From Pontibacillus salicampi (lineage in GTDB: Bacteria > Bacillota > Bacilli > Bacillales > BH030062), in contig NZ_JBHLTP010000001.1 in NCBI RefSeq assembly GCF_042434395.1, positions 62,001-126,000 on the forward strand: 64,000 bases of DNA. Reading direction: 5' to 3'. The position numbers and the translations under genes were made by a program. Positions 32,301 to 40,451 of the stretch are shown here, piece after piece; position 1 is the first letter of the stretch; each line of letters starts with the position of its first letter. The notes beneath the pieces were generated by a model that searched no databases, was not told the origin of the DNA, and saw only the letters and a program-made list of their open reading frames with translations.

Positions 32301-33654
32301 GACCAAAGGATCTCTAGAAAAAGTATTAGAGCGTTGTACACATTATCAAGTAAATGGCATAAAGAAGAAGCTTACAGATAAACAGATCCACCAATTCATG
32401 GAGCAAAATCATGTATTTGCTGATAAGGCTTTACGAGTCATTGCATTCGCCTATGCTCCGATTACCTCTGACCCGGCCTCGGATTCAGTGGAGGAAGTGG
32501 AAAGAGATTTAACGTACGTAGGGATGGTGGGCATGATTGACCCACCGAAAGCAGATATTAAAGATAGCATGAAGGAATGCCACAAACTTGGGATTAAACC
32601 TGTGATGATAACAGGTGACCACCCACGTACTGCTCAAGCGATAGCACAGGATGTCGGTATGGATGCCAAAGACCACTCTATCGTAACAGGCGTTGAAATC
32701 GATGAAATGAATGACGAGCAGCTAGCTGCTTGTGTAAACGAAACCTCCATCTTTGCGAGAGTTACCCCGGACCATAAATTACGAATTGTAACAGCCTACC
32801 AAGAGCATGGTCATATTGTTGCTATGTCTGGTGATGGGGTAAATGATTCTCCGGCCATCAAGAAAGCCAATGTCGGAATTGCCATGGGTCAAACGGGAAC
32901 AGAGGTTACAAAGGAATCTGCTGATATCGTCCTGACAGAGGATCACTTCCAAATTATCCTGGATGCTGTGAAACAAGGCCGCTCCATTATCGGAAACATT
33001 AGAAGGGCACTCGGCTGTCTTCTTTCAGGTAATATTGCGGAGATTATCGTGACCAGTCTAGCTGTTGTAGCAGGTTTGCCACTACCAGTCATTCCAATTC
33101 AAATTCTACTCATGAACCTGTTAACCGATGCTCTTCCAGCTATGGTATTTGCTATTAATCCAGGACAATCCAATAAAGAAGAGTCTCGGAAAAAGATCGC
33201 CGATAAAAACCTGTACAAACAAGTAATGACGAGAGGCATCTTGCTTGGAGGTAGTACATTAGCCTTGTTTGGATTTACATTGGCTTCCGGTGTCACATTA
33301 ATGCAGGCCCAAACTACAGCATTTGCAACCCTCGTCACTGGCCAGTTGATTCAGACCTTCTCATGGAGAAAGCAAGGAACAGATGAATCCTTCTTGAGCT
33401 TCAAACGAGACCGTTTTCTCATAGGCGCCATCAGCATCTCGGCGATTGCCCTGTTAAGCACTATTTATGTCCCGCCTCTTGCCGCGATGTTCAATACAGC
33501 TACGATTTCCGCTGTTCAATGGACGTATATTCTAATTGCAGCTGGAAGCTCAGCGCTTGTAACCAAGCCTATTACAGCATGGCTGCAAGGGAACGAGAAA
33601 CAGGAACAACAAACAACAGCCCTGCATAAGCCTAAACTGGCAGTGGCAGGGTAA
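29386..33654 (+). CDS. Giant P-type ATPase: degenerate P1B-like half fused to P2-like pump
   Basis: The 1422-residue protein starts at TTG 29386 (AGAGGAAG upstream). Residues about 10-90 resemble a heavy-metal-associated (HMA) domain without CxxC. Residues 125-330 have membrane helices and 320-480 look like a decayed P1B catalytic core: VHTIITEDP where DKTGTLT is expected, and VITNNGDTP where GDGIND is expected. Residues about 520-1400 are a complete P2-type pump with TGES (about 683), PEGLP (about 800), DKTGTLT (about 842), ITGDHPRTA and GDGVNDSP (about 1148). Similar double architecture is known in CtpI-type ATPases of actinobacteria. It probably moves a divalent cation out of the cytoplasm; the ion is unknown. 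Confidence 0.88.
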   Translation: MDTASIQKRSFHAGNGRVRFQLYDLEDNTGIKHKFEKIFASLPGVEQVTASTVSGKVLIQFQESILSLEKLSKLVESFEKAWFYKKHKPLYEKATSIKEVVSPEIQQEVAATAESTLDRFPFMPRNGWKSRTLPFAVMASMGGMFFFTVKRWIWGSSALAVHPIPFYLSAATAIVTGYPFFKRSIDLANRKKPQWKIDWLLGASSLALALIRENVVVLGGLAILNTLNWKRQKAAIQDSYLEESPVLPEISRYNNRMGKLGFLAAGVNLLLTRNPFTTLGLLLAANPRPSRIASEFSWNQAALHAKENNWIVPDNGSMYQLSQVHTIITEDPSVLIENGVVKPEAHALLHTLPEKTNVIIGSKKKDLQAQQQAEEARYIVASMYPELCIHDTNTSYPAERERALVITNNGDTPLTKLASYYPSVDASRIAELAASMERARRIRRTNRNQLRATKAWNIIGSILALSRRFSAPVINLMADSLILMFLSHNQKDINPKEKNTLFSTKEQTASALEADAPVFTWHAQEEQQLVTDFHTNIDNGLSALQVKKKRLKHGRNEWAMKEKPHWIRTYANQLKEFTTIILAGTAFISMLQGHLFDGMVMGSILLANAAIGAYQERKAANLLDSVNDFTPPISKTIRNGKELEIPATELVPGDIVVLEAGDRVPADVRLVQSWNLEVNESALTGESLPVPKTVGILDPTTTIADRSNMMFMGTDVTRGRGKAIVVGTGTSTEMGHLFVLLSEEEEEKTMLQEQVDSVSKRFLKIALFTGGLVFLTGIIRGMMFGEMLTTSVALAASAIPEGLPVTITIALSAGVLRLSKKKAVTRRLSALESMGRVTVICTDKTGTLTKNEMTVTNVATPSTAFEVSGNGYTPEGDITSDEVIPDQSKELDDLVKIGWLCQNTSLYQEEEEWKVKGDPTEAAIITLGRKHGYASEHFHEWHRVHEIPFDSQRGMMSVVCKEHKDHKDCYVMTKGSLEKVLERCTHYQVNGIKKKLTDKQIHQFMEQNHVFADKALRVIAFAYAPITSDPASDSVEEVERDLTYVGMVGMIDPPKADIKDSMKECHKLGIKPVMITGDHPRTAQAIAQDVGMDAKDHSIVTGVEIDEMNDEQLAACVNETSIFARVTPDHKLRIVTAYQEHGHIVAMSGDGVNDSPAIKKANVGIAMGQTGTEVTKESADIVLTEDHFQIILDAVKQGRSIIGNIRRALGCLLSGNIAEIIVTSLAVVAGLPLPVIPIQILLMNLLTDALPAMVFAINPGQSNKEESRKKIADKNLYKQVMTRGILLGGSTLALFGFTLASGVTLMQAQTTAFATLVTGQLIQTFSWRKQGTDESFLSFKRDRFLIGAISISAIALLSTIYVPPLAAMFNTATISAVQWTYILIAAGSSALVTKPITAWLQGNEKQEQQTTALHKPKLAVAG

Positions 33655-33780
33655 GGATATGCGCTCCCTCTTAAAGGGGGGGCTTTATCCCTTTTTCCAT
33701 TGCAAGAAATCCCGTATAGCATAAGAGCTATTCGGTAAGGATGAACATAATACCCAATCCCCAAAAAGGAGAGAAACAAA

Positions 33781-34059
33781 ATGATCGTACAGCGTTATGT
33801 ACAGAGAGCAGTTGTCGGATCCGTTGTAGTGATAGCAAGTACTGCCCTCTTTCCCCTAGTCAGGCACACGTTCCGACCACTCGTTAAAGAGTTCTCAAAG
33901 GAAATGAATTACTTTCTCGTAACTACGAAAGAACGAATGGAAGATATTGTTGCGGATGTGAAATATGAGCGGATGAAAAAGCAATTAGACCATTTAGACG
34001 TAATTGATTGTGAAGTCATTGAAGTAGAGGACGAATTATACAGCCGGAAAGGAGAATAA
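33781..34059 (+). CDS. Small membrane-anchored protein of the ATPase cluster (DUF5132-like)
   Basis: The 92-residue protein begins with an amphipathic start and one helix (VVGSVVVIASTALFPLV), then a charged helical segment (KERMEDIVADVKYERMKKQL), ending in an acidic tail (IEVEDELY). The layout resembles short DUF5132-type proteins reported next to large P-type ATPases; this is a tentative recollection. AAAAGGAGAG precedes the ATG, and it lies 126 nt after the ATPase gene. It probably associates with the pump in the membrane (inference). Confidence 0.65.
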   Translation: MIVQRYVQRAVVGSVVVIASTALFPLVRHTFRPLVKEFSKEMNYFLVTTKERMEDIVADVKYERMKKQLDHLDVIDCEVIEVEDELYSRKGE

Positions 34060-34061
34060 TG

Positions 34062-34298
34062 ATGAATCAAAATCAAGAAGAAATAGTCGAGTCTTTACGA
34101 CAAGCTATGGTCCATTTAGAGAACGCACTCGATACCTCTATCCAAAGTGTGAAAGAAGAGGAAAACAATAAAAGTATGACATTAGATATTTGGGAAGAAT
34201 TTATGAAAACCTTTATGAAAAAAGTCAAAACAAAAGGCAAGGAAAATGATTTGAACTTATTAGGTATGATGTCCGTACCGAAATTCCTTCGGTTTTAA
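34062..34298 (+). CDS. Small acidic protein of the ATPase cluster
   Basis: The 78-residue soluble, highly charged protein (MNQNQEEIVESLRQAMVHLE, then SIQSVKEEENNKSMTLDIWE, a Lys-rich KKVKTKGKEND) is probably helical. The ATG at 34062 sits 7 nt after GGAG and directly behind the previous stop, so it is co-translated with the small membrane protein. The family is unknown. Confidence 0.65.
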   Translation: MNQNQEEIVESLRQAMVHLENALDTSIQSVKEEENNKSMTLDIWEEFMKTFMKKVKTKGKENDLNLLGMMSVPKFLRF

Positions 34299-34363
34299 TG
34301 AACACCTTTTGAACTGACAATCCTTCTGTGTTCTCGTACAATGAGGAAAAAGGAGGGAACAGA

Positions 34364-35266
34364 ATGAACACACTTCAGGTAAGTACAGAAATTAGAGAAG
34401 CCATTATTGATCAAAGGCCCATTGTAGCCTTGGAATCTTCCTTTTTATCACACGGCATCCCCTACCCTGAAAATGTGGAGGTCGCGTTAGAAGCAGCAGA
34501 GAATATTAGAAGGAATGGTGCTGTACCTGCAACTATCGCTCTTATAGACGGTCAAATTAAAGTGGGAATCACTAAGCAGGAAATTCAGATGATAGCTTCT
34601 AAGGTCGATGTGAGAAAAACGTCTATACAGGACCTGCCTCATGTCTTATCCTTACGACATACAGGTACAACCACAATTGCAACAGCAGCCTATGCAGCAA
34701 GGCATGCAGGAATACGTTTTCTGTCTGCTGCCGGTCTTGGCGGAGTACATACTGACATTGGCAATCATCTTGATATCTCAAATGATTTGTTCACCATGGC
34801 AGAAAGCAATATATGTGTCGTAACATCCGGAATTCATCCCATATTGGATACCCTAAAAACGTTAGATTTGTTAGAAGCTTTAGGAGTCCCTGTCTATGGA
34901 TATGAAACAGAACACTATCCTGGTTTTTTTAACCCTGCCACATCAATTCGTGTAGACAGCATTACTGCTAATCATGCAGCGGAAATTATGCAAATGAAGG
35001 ATCACTTAACACTGAACCAGTCTATCCATATTGCCGCTCCACTGCCAGCAGGTAAAACCTTACCGGAAGAACACACCACCCCATTTATTCATCATACGCT
35101 GCAACAAATGAAGGATCATCACGTATCTGGGAAGGAAGTAACGAACCATTGGCTGTCCTCTTTTAGGTCGGATAAGGATATTCTGAACGCCTATAAATGC
35201 ATCCTCCTTCATAACGCTGATATCACAGCCAAAATTGCCAGCCTTTATCATCAGTCTACACCATAA
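34364..35266 (+). CDS. psuG: Pseudouridine-5'-phosphate glycosidase
   Basis: The 300-residue protein has PsuG signatures: VALESSFLSHGIPYPEN at the start, GAVPATIALIDG, VGI, the active-site Lys region RKTSIQDLPH, GTTTIATAA, FLSAAGLGGVH and PVYGYETEHYPGFF. It cleaves pseudouridine 5'-phosphate to uracil and ribose 5-phosphate using a lysine Schiff base and Mn2+. AGGAGG precedes ATG 34364. The kinase partner PsuK is not adjacent, so pseudouridine phosphate must come from elsewhere. Confidence 0.93.
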   Translation: MNTLQVSTEIREAIIDQRPIVALESSFLSHGIPYPENVEVALEAAENIRRNGAVPATIALIDGQIKVGITKQEIQMIASKVDVRKTSIQDLPHVLSLRHTGTTTIATAAYAARHAGIRFLSAAGLGGVHTDIGNHLDISNDLFTMAESNICVVTSGIHPILDTLKTLDLLEALGVPVYGYETEHYPGFFNPATSIRVDSITANHAAEIMQMKDHLTLNQSIHIAAPLPAGKTLPEEHTTPFIHHTLQQMKDHHVSGKEVTNHWLSSFRSDKDILNAYKCILLHNADITAKIASLYHQSTP

Positions 35267-35273
35267 CATACAA

Positions 35274-35330
35274 AAGGGATTTGTCCCTGCTTAGGCGATT
35301 TCGTATCACAAAAACAGGGTCAAACCCCTT
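35274..35330. terminator. Hairpin between psuG and the DUF3139 gene
   Basis: AAGGGATTTGTCCCTG and CAGGGTCAAACCCCTT form a 16-position stem with two mismatches around a 25-nt loop. It is convergent between two genes; there is no clear T-run. Confidence 0.5.
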
Positions 35331-35333
35331 CCC

Positions 35334-35663
35334 TCATTCAAGGTGAATTAAGTTTCCTGTATTTAAATTTTTGGAGAAGCCCGTCACTAAGCCATAACCA
35401 TTTTGATTAATCGTTCCCTTTCTCCATTGATACCGATACTGTACCTCTGGTTCATCTTGAAAGACAACAAATGCCTCTACTGTTAATTTCCTTGCATTCG
35501 TCTGTATCTCACGAATGTCTTCTTCCCCATACCCTCTTTCTTCTGTTAAGTACCCCTTTACCTGTTGTTCTAGTAAATATTTCTTCACCTCCATAGTACC
35601 GAACGTAATGAAGGGCAATACCATTAGTCCAAATAAAAGCCAGGTTCTTATCTTGTACTTCAC
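35334..35663 (-). CDS. DUF3139 family small exported or anchored protein
   Basis: The 109-residue protein starts at GTG 35663 (AGGGG upstream), with one N-terminal helix (TWLLFGLMVLPFITFGTM) and an outer domain. The outer part (YLTEERGYGEEDIREIQT, then VFQDEPEVQYRYQW, GTINQNGYG) matches the DUF3139 pattern common in Bacillaceae. It is probably a membrane-anchored extracytoplasmic protein of unknown function. Confidence 0.8.
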   Translation of the reverse strand: MKYKIRTWLLFGLMVLPFITFGTMEVKKYLLEQQVKGYLTEERGYGEEDIREIQTNARKLTVEAFVVFQDEPEVQYRYQWRKGTINQNGYGLVTGFSKNLNTGNLIHLE

Positions 35664-35759
35664 GCATGTTAACCCCTTATGTTATGACATGTTAGTCTGC
35701 ATTATTACTTACCCTTTTCCCATTTATCCCTCCTCTATAACAAAAAAAGCAAGCATCAT

Positions 35760-35781
35760 GCTAACCATGGTAAAGGTTAGC
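35760..35781 (-). terminator. Possible terminator of the 35802-36131 gene
   Basis: On the minus strand GCTAACC, loop of 8, GGTTAGC is a 7-bp stem; a TTTTTTT run follows only after 11 further bases, so efficiency is doubtful. Confidence 0.4.
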
Positions 35782-35801
35782 CTCTGATCCCTGCCTTCTC
35801 A

Positions 35802-36131
35802 TTATTTCACTAAAAGGATTGAATTAGGGTAATCCTCTAAATGTGAAGCACATCCGTAACAAAACTCATAGACAAAGTCTATATCTACGGGAGTAAGCGA
35901 GCCATTAGCAGAACAGAAGTAGAATACTCCATTCTTGTTCGCTATATAATCACCAGTTCCGATAAAGTTACCGTTTCTTAATTCAAATAAACAGTTTGGT
36001 GCGTTAAGAATTAAGTCTTTTCGGAAATATTGAAGCAAAGCTCTTGTTTTATATTCTTGCCTTTGATTAGCGGCTGATATAGCTTGTAGTAAAGTTCTAT
36101 CGGATTCTAACACATGGGAAGTTACTGCCAT
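35802..36131 (-). CDS. Hypothetical 109-residue protein
   Basis: The family is not recognised. It is soluble, with an N-terminal helical part (DRTLLQAISAANQRQEYKTR) and a beta-rich C-terminal part (RNGNFIGTGDYIANKNGVFY) that carries three cysteines, two of them in FCYGCAS. The ribosome site GGAGGTG is well placed before the ATG and the A/T-rich region upstream holds promoter-like sequence. It is a real gene by these signs. Confidence 0.65.
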   Translation of the reverse strand: MAVTSHVLESDRTLLQAISAANQRQEYKTRALLQYFRKDLILNAPNCLFELRNGNFIGTGDYIANKNGVFYFCSANGSLTPVDIDFVYEFCYGCASHLEDYPNSILLVK

Positions 36132-36377
36132 ATAGCGACACCTCCATCTTTTTTGCGTATGTCTTCTCTTTTCCCCAAAACTTTATAAATATAACGTACA
36201 ACTATCATATCAAAAATATTCTGAATTTTCAAGTTTATGTATTTTACCATTACTCCTTCCGCCTTCTTGAAAAGGGATTACAAAAATAATCAAATGAAAA
36301 CCCGCGCCCGCATTTATTGCATGAACTACATAAATTCACCTACATTGGTATCGGTATGAGAAATAGAGCCGAATAGT

Positions 36378-36418
36378 AAAACACCTCGCTAATGCTTAAG
36401 GCACTAGCGAGGTGTTTA
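36378..36418 (-). terminator. Terminator of the trp operon
   Basis: On the minus strand AAACACCTCGCTA, then TGC/GCA, loop CTTAA, and TAGCGAGGTGTTTT form a 13-bp plus 3-bp stem directly after trpG. Confidence 0.9.
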
Positions 36419-36421
36419 CGG

Positions 36422-37018
36422 TCAGGAAATGACAGTAGAGCGTTGTTCGATGTGGTATTCGTCAAAGAAGTTCTGAAGCATTTTCTTTCCGTACTCTGTC
36501 AAAATAGATTCAGGGTGGAACTGTACTCCTTCTACTGCAAATTCCTTATGCCGAATTCCCATAATCACACCATCCGCCGTCCATGAAGTAACGATTAGGC
36601 TTTCTGGTAATCGGGCAGCATCGGCTATAAGTGAATGATACCTTCCTACTGTAGTTGGGTTAGGGAGCTGATTGTACACGCTCTGACTATCATGGATAAT
36701 TTGCGATGTCTTCCCGTGATACAGCTTCTCCACCTTACTAATCACCCCACCAAAGGCTTGCACGATTGTTTGGTGACCGAGGCAAACTCCTAAAATAGGA
36801 ATTGCACCTGAAAATGTTCGTACAATATCTAAACAGATTCCCGCTTCATTAGGAGTGCATGGTCCTGGAGAGAGGACAATCGCCTCTGGACACAAGACAT
36901 CTATATCTTCCACCGTAATTTCGTCATTTCGCTTCACCAGGACATCCCCATAAATCTCACCAATATACTGAACGAGATTATAGGAAAAGGAATCATAGTT
37001 ATCAATTAATAATATCAC
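36422..37018 (-). CDS. trpG: Anthranilate synthase glutamine amidotransferase component
   Basis: The 198-residue class I glutaminase has the oxyanion motif SPGPCTPNEAG, nucleophile Cys in GVCLGHQ (about residue 79) and the catalytic His-Glu in VQFHPESI. It supplies ammonia to TrpE; in Bacillus the same protein (TrpG/PabA) can also serve folate synthesis. Unusually it is the last gene of the trp operon, 26 nt after trpA, instead of lying with pab genes or behind trpE. The order trpEDCFBAG suggests it is dedicated mainly to tryptophan. Confidence 0.93.
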   Translation of the reverse strand: MILLIDNYDSFSYNLVQYIGEIYGDVLVKRNDEITVEDIDVLCPEAIVLSPGPCTPNEAGICLDIVRTFSGAIPILGVCLGHQTIVQAFGGVISKVEKLYHGKTSQIIHDSQSVYNQLPNPTTVGRYHSLIADAARLPESLIVTSWTADGVIMGIRHKEFAVEGVQFHPESILTEYGKKMLQNFFDEYHIEQRSTVIS

Positions 37019-37043
37019 TCAGCTCACCTCTTCTCATGCTCTT

Positions 37044-37862
37044 CTACCCGTGAATTAATGCCGTAACCTGCTTTTGCAATCGAGCTAGTGCTGATTGCTT
37101 CTGTCCGTTGTCTCGCAAAGCCTCATGCTCTTCTTCCATAAGCTTAATGATTTTACTTCCGATGATAACCCCATCAGCGTATTGCTGTAACAAAGCAACC
37201 TGTTCCTTAGTAGAAATTCCAAAGCCAACTGCAACGGGTACATTACTATGCTCTTTCACTTGATCAAGGAATGCTTCTATATTTGGATGAAGGGCAGCAC
37301 GTTCCCCTGTCACCCCAAGGGAAGAAACACAATATAAAAATCCATCTGCCTGTTGGGCAATTTGCTTAATACGTGCCTCTGAGTTCGGAGCAACGAGAGA
37401 AATGAGCTCAATTCTGTATTGATGAGCCTTTTCCTTCAGCTCTTCACTTTCTTCTAGCGGGATATCAGGGACTAATAAACCATCAATATCTTGATCCTTT
37501 AAGTCTTGGAATAAGGAGTCTAATCCATACTGTAAAACAGGGTTATAATACGTAAAGAGCACTACTGGGATGGTCAATCCTCTATCTCTCATTTTCGGTA
37601 CGAGCTCCATTGCTTTACGAATATTCATTCCCTGTTCAATTGCTCGTCCGGCAGCCTCCTGTATGGTAGGTCCGTCTGCTAACGGATCCGAATACGGTAC
37701 TCCTAACTCTAATACATCTGCTCCACTTTCCTGCAGGGTGAGTGCCATATCCACTGTTATTTCTGGTGTAGGATCGCCGCTCATTATAAACGGAATAAAC
37801 ATATTCTTCGTTTTCGGCAATCGTTCCTGAAAGCTTGTAGCTTGTTTGGTTGTCTTATTCAT
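37044..37862 (-). CDS. trpA: Tryptophan synthase alpha subunit
   Basis: The 272-residue TIM barrel has the TrpA motifs LELGVPYSDPLADGPTIQEA with catalytic Asp, FTYYNPVLQYG, GLLVPDIPLEE and the phosphate loop VAVGFGIST. It converts indole-3-glycerol phosphate to indole plus glyceraldehyde 3-phosphate and channels indole to TrpB. It overlaps trpB by 8 nt. Confidence 0.97.
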   Translation of the reverse strand: MNKTTKQATSFQERLPKTKNMFIPFIMSGDPTPEITVDMALTLQESGADVLELGVPYSDPLADGPTIQEAAGRAIEQGMNIRKAMELVPKMRDRGLTIPVVLFTYYNPVLQYGLDSLFQDLKDQDIDGLLVPDIPLEESEELKEKAHQYRIELISLVAPNSEARIKQIAQQADGFLYCVSSLGVTGERAALHPNIEAFLDQVKEHSNVPVAVGFGISTKEQVALLQQYADGVIIGSKIIKLMEEEHEALRDNGQKQSALARLQKQVTALIHG

Positions 37863-39057
37863 GAGCAGCTCTCCCTTCGAAATATTCCATGATAGTACTC
37901 ATATCCTTATCACCGCGGCCTGATACGTTAATGACAATACTTTCCTCCTTCTTCATATGAGGAATCTCCTTCACCGCTTGTGCTATCGCATGGGCACTTT
38001 CTATCGCAGGAATGATTCCTTCTGTCTGAGATAGTGTTTTAATAGCTTGAAGTGCCTCATCGTCTGTAATCGATTCATAGCGAACCTGCTGAGATGCGTG
38101 TAAGTACGCATGCTCTGGCCCGATTCCAGGATAATCCAGGCCTGCCGAGATGGAATAAGGCTCTGTAATTTGACCAAACTCATCCTGAAGCAAGTAAGTC
38201 ATTGAACCGTGAATAATACCCTGGTTCCCTTTTGATAAAGTCGCTGCATGCTCTGGGGTATTGATACCTTTCCCTGCCGCTTCAATGCCGACTAATTCTA
38301 CTTCCTGTCCAAGAAATGGGTAGAAAATGCCCATCGCATTACTACCGCCACCTACACATGCATAGATACGTTCTGGTAATGGAGCCTCTATGTCTGTCAG
38401 CTGTTGGAGCGTTTCATCCCCAATCACCCTTTGGAAATTCCGAACCATCTTAGGGTACGGGTGAGGTCCAACTACAGACCCGATTAAATAGTATTCCTCT
38501 TCACAATTGGCAACCCAATGACGAATCGCTTCATTGGTAGCATCCTTCAAGGTTTTACTCCCAGAAGAAACCGGAATAACCTCTGCACCGAGCAATTTCA
38601 TACGGAATACATTTAGTTCTTGGCGCTCAATATCCTTTTCCCCCATAAATACTTTACATTCAAGGCCTAATTTCGCAGCTACGGTAGCTGAAGCAACTCC
38701 ATGCTGTCCCGCTCCTGTCTCGGCAATGATTTTCTTCTTGCCCATTTGTTTGGCAAGCAGCGCTTGACCTAAGGCATTGTTCAATTTATGGGCACCGGTG
38801 TGGTTCAAGTCTTCCCGTTTTAAATATACCTTCGCTCCTCCAAGTGTGTCTGTTAGCTGCTTAGCATACGTGAGTGGTGTTGGACGTCCGCTATAGGTAC
38901 GAAGCTCATGTTGAAATTCAGCGAGAAACGCCTCATCCTCCATTGCTTTGTCTAACGCTTCTTCTATTTCCTGTAGTGGTCCCATTAAGGTTTCCGGTAC
39001 AAACTTACCTCCAAAATCTCCGTATCTTCCTTTTACATCAGGATAAATGATGGACAT
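37855..39057 (-). CDS. trpB: Tryptophan synthase beta subunit
   Basis: The 400-residue PLP enzyme has the Schiff-base lysine in HTGAHKLNNALGQ (about residue 88), the catalytic Glu in AETGAGQHGVA and the PLP-phosphate loop GGGSNAMG. It condenses indole with serine to give tryptophan. It overlaps trpF by some 20 nt and trpA by 8 nt, showing translational coupling. Confidence 0.97.
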   Translation of the reverse strand: MSIIYPDVKGRYGDFGGKFVPETLMGPLQEIEEALDKAMEDEAFLAEFQHELRTYSGRPTPLTYAKQLTDTLGGAKVYLKREDLNHTGAHKLNNALGQALLAKQMGKKKIIAETGAGQHGVASATVAAKLGLECKVFMGEKDIERQELNVFRMKLLGAEVIPVSSGSKTLKDATNEAIRHWVANCEEEYYLIGSVVGPHPYPKMVRNFQRVIGDETLQQLTDIEAPLPERIYACVGGGSNAMGIFYPFLGQEVELVGIEAAGKGINTPEHAATLSKGNQGIIHGSMTYLLQDEFGQITEPYSISAGLDYPGIGPEHAYLHASQQVRYESITDDEALQAIKTLSQTEGIIPAIESAHAIAQAVKEIPHMKKEESIVINVSGRGDKDMSTIMEYFEGRAAHE

Positions 39058-39694
39058 GCTTACTCCCCCTCAAGATGGCTTCTATTTTTCGTTTATCTTT
39101 TCTTCCATTGGTTTCAGTACCACTGGAAACATCAATCCCAGCAGGCTGATAAGCGGCTAATTCTTCAATATTATCAGGATTTACCCCACCTGCAATAAAG
39201 CAAGGAACGCCTTGATGTTCTGCTTCTTCTATATAAAGAGGGATTGTTTCCCATTCAAACCGATGACCAGTGCCGCCCCATGCTCCTTTTACCTTTGCAT
39301 CCACGATAAATCCATCGACAATGCCTCGGTACAGCTTCATGTCCTCTAGAGCAAAATCGGAATGGTGGATAGCTTTGAACACAGGCAAATCGAATCGTTC
39401 CCGGATATGCAGTATTTCCGCCACGGTCTCCTTGCCATGCAGCTGAATAATATCTAATGGGGTAAGAAGCAAGGCTTCCTCCAATTCATTCATAGAAGGG
39501 TTTACAAAAACTCCCACTACTTGCTGTCCTTTAGAAAGGGAGACTTCTTTAAGCCATGACCCTGCATCTTCTGGAAGAACCTGACGCTTGCTTTCCGCAA
39601 AAATAATACCTAGGTACGGGGCACCGGAGGATGCGGATGTCTGAAAATCATCAAATGTTTTGTTGCCACATAACTTAACCATCGGCTCGTTCAT
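39038..39694 (-). CDS. trpF: Phosphoribosylanthranilate isomerase
   Basis: This TIM barrel has the family motifs VKLCGNKT with the catalytic Cys, GIIFAESKRQV, VGVFVN, IQLHG and the catalytic Asp region VDAKVKGAWGGTGH. It isomerises PRA to CdRP. ATG 39694 is chosen among three possible starts because GGGAAGTGG lies upstream; a GTG 9 nt earlier is the alternative. It overlaps both neighbours. Confidence 0.95.
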   Translation of the reverse strand: MNEPMVKLCGNKTFDDFQTSASSGAPYLGIIFAESKRQVLPEDAGSWLKEVSLSKGQQVVGVFVNPSMNELEEALLLTPLDIIQLHGKETVAEILHIRERFDLPVFKAIHHSDFALEDMKLYRGIVDGFIVDAKVKGAWGGTGHRFEWETIPLYIEEAEHQGVPCFIAGGVNPDNIEELAAYQPAGIDVSSGTETNGRKDKRKIEAILRGSKHVHHLS

Positions 39695-40451
39695 GTGATC
39701 CACTTCCCATCATCGTTTGAATTTGCTCCATAGGGTTCTCGTGTCTCATTAATGCTTCCCCGATTAGCACACCTTTCGCTCCTGCATTGCGAACACGAAG
39801 AACATCCACCTGTGTAAATAGTCCACTCTCACTCACAAGTAAACTACCCTCCGGGATAAGAGGGGCTATATTCTCCGTATGGACGACATCTGTTACAAAG
39901 GTATTTAAATCCCTATTATTTACTCCGATAATTTCTGGCTGAAAATGCTCTAATATGGCAAGCAGTGTTTCCTCGCTATGGACTTCCACCAGTACTTCAA
40001 GATCTCTAGCATAAGCAGATTGATAAAGCTGATGCAGTTTCGCAGGCTCCATAGCTTCTCCAATCAATAGAATAGCATCGGCTCCTATACGAGCACTTTC
40101 TTCGACCTGCTGTTCCTCAATAATGAAGTCTTTACGTAGAATAGGAAGGCTGACATGCTGCTTTACTTTCGTCAAGTAATCGCGATTTCCTTGGAAGAAT
40201 CGCTCATCTGTCAGGACAGAAATTGCACTAGCGCCTGCCCGTTCATAAAAGGAGGCTGTCTCCACTGGCTTAAAATTCTCCTGAATGACTCCCTTAGACG
40301 GGGAAGCTTTCTTAACCTCTGCGATAAGACCAGCTAAAAAATTAGTATTTAATAGGGAATTATATAATGTTCGTTTCTCAACTGTAACGGGTTCCGGTAA
40401 TACTAGATTTTTTATCTCTTCTCGTTTATGTTCCAGTATAGTGTTAAGCAT
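39675..40451 (-). CDS. trpC: Indole-3-glycerol phosphate synthase
   Basis: The 258-residue TIM barrel has AEVKKASPSKGVI with the catalytic lysine and the helix-0 Ser, VLTDERFFQGN, LRKDFIIEEQQ, ADAILLI, EVHSEE, IGVNNRDLNTF and SESGL. It closes the indole ring of CdRP. It overlaps trpD by 8 nt and trpF by about 20 nt. Confidence 0.97.
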   Translation of the reverse strand: MLNTILEHKREEIKNLVLPEPVTVEKRTLYNSLLNTNFLAGLIAEVKKASPSKGVIQENFKPVETASFYERAGASAISVLTDERFFQGNRDYLTKVKQHVSLPILRKDFIIEEQQVEESARIGADAILLIGEAMEPAKLHQLYQSAYARDLEVLVEVHSEETLLAILEHFQPEIIGVNNRDLNTFVTDVVHTENIAPLIPEGSLLVSESGLFTQVDVLRVRNAGAKGVLIGEALMRHENPMEQIQTMMGSGSHERADG

